DNA of 49,384 nt from Bacteroidia bacterium (lineage in GTDB: Bacteria; Bacteroidota; Bacteroidia; SpSt-205): assembly GCA_025057135.1 (NCBI GenBank), contig JANWXY010000053.1, forward strand, positions 1 to 49,384, in the 5' to 3' direction. The first letter of the stretch is position 1. Each line of letters opens with the position of its first letter. The notes below the pieces were generated by a model. That model saw nothing but the letters and a program-made list of their open reading frames with translations. It had not been told where the DNA came from and did no database searches. The translations under genes were made by a program, and so were the position numbers. Below are positions 49,293 through 49,384 of the stretch, in pieces.

Positions 49293-49384
49293 GTGCCAAT
49301 GACGGAGTGAGACGGTGAGGTCACCTGCCTACCCTGTCATCCTTTCGTTCATCCAGGAGAGACTTCAGCTTCAGCGAATGGAGA

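Overview
Positions 1 to about 47,336 read as a chromosomal segment of a gene-dense Bacteroidota bacterium. The taxonomic markers are parts of the type IX secretion/gliding apparatus (a PorQ-like protein, a GldJ/GldK-like lipoprotein, a PorP/SprF protein, GldH, a giant PKD protein with a type B sorting domain and a small protein with a type A-like sorting domain), DUF1599 and DUF4230 proteins, a Cys-rich PSP1 protein and Bacteroidota-type -7 promoter boxes (TAnnTTTG). No Shine-Dalgarno sequences are evident before most starts. A run of 26 G at 47,337-47,362 marks an abrupt break. Beyond it the DNA is clearly GC-richer and carries proC (broken), a yjjX-like NTPase, CACGAATG-type repeats and ruvA, which looks Chloroflexota-like. 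I read the window as a chimeric join of two genomes.

Layout. 1-2,464: three tandem paralogous secreted proteins. 2,558-9,492: TolC-like protein, glutamate dehydrogenase, UPF0173 hydrolase, gltX, a RicT/PSP1 protein and an AAA+ ATPase. 9,655-14,849: dipeptide-type ABC importer (binding lipoprotein and two permeases with unusual insertions) followed by a BatA-like membrane protein with a degenerate VWA domain. 14,772-16,441: dnaX, whose tau part lies in the -1 frame after an A9 run. 16,668-19,089: tRNA-Leu, a DUF1599 protein, a membrane protein, xerD and aroQ. 19,086-21,046: two Wzz-like chain-length paralogues. 21,112-24,786: cmk, ispH, porQ, dprA. 24,752-31,196: WD40 protein, TPP enzyme, VWA protein, lipoprotein, APC permease. 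31,344-37,300: gldJ-like, porP-like, acyl-CoA dehydrogenase, scpB, rhomboid and two unknowns. 37,330-40,611: tRNA-Arg, rplY, DUF4230, folA, sufB. 40,612-47,307: a candidate small RNA, gmhA, the PKD/T9SS giant, pepP, gldH and a small T9SS protein.

The most interesting system-level signal is the promoter-start architecture. At about twenty gene or operon heads a TAnnTTTG box ends 3-9 nt, most often exactly 4 nt, before an ATG or GTG. Since transcription by the Bacteroidota sigma factor begins a few bases after this box, many mRNAs here should be leaderless or nearly so. The spacing rule also decides starts: it picks internal GTG/ATG codons for xerD, gmhA, the TPP enzyme and others. Compaction goes further: seven tail-to-tail gene overlaps, an xerD/aroQ pair overlapping head-to-head with each promoter inside the other gene, and rplY beginning 2 nt after the 3' end of tRNA-Arg.

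Other highlights are the dnaX A9 slippage site inside a small hairpin, a candidate terminated small RNA between sufB and gmhA, a tRNA-minihelix-like hairpin before the AAA+ gene, and the unusual Dpp-type permeases. All function calls come from reading motifs; no database search was run.
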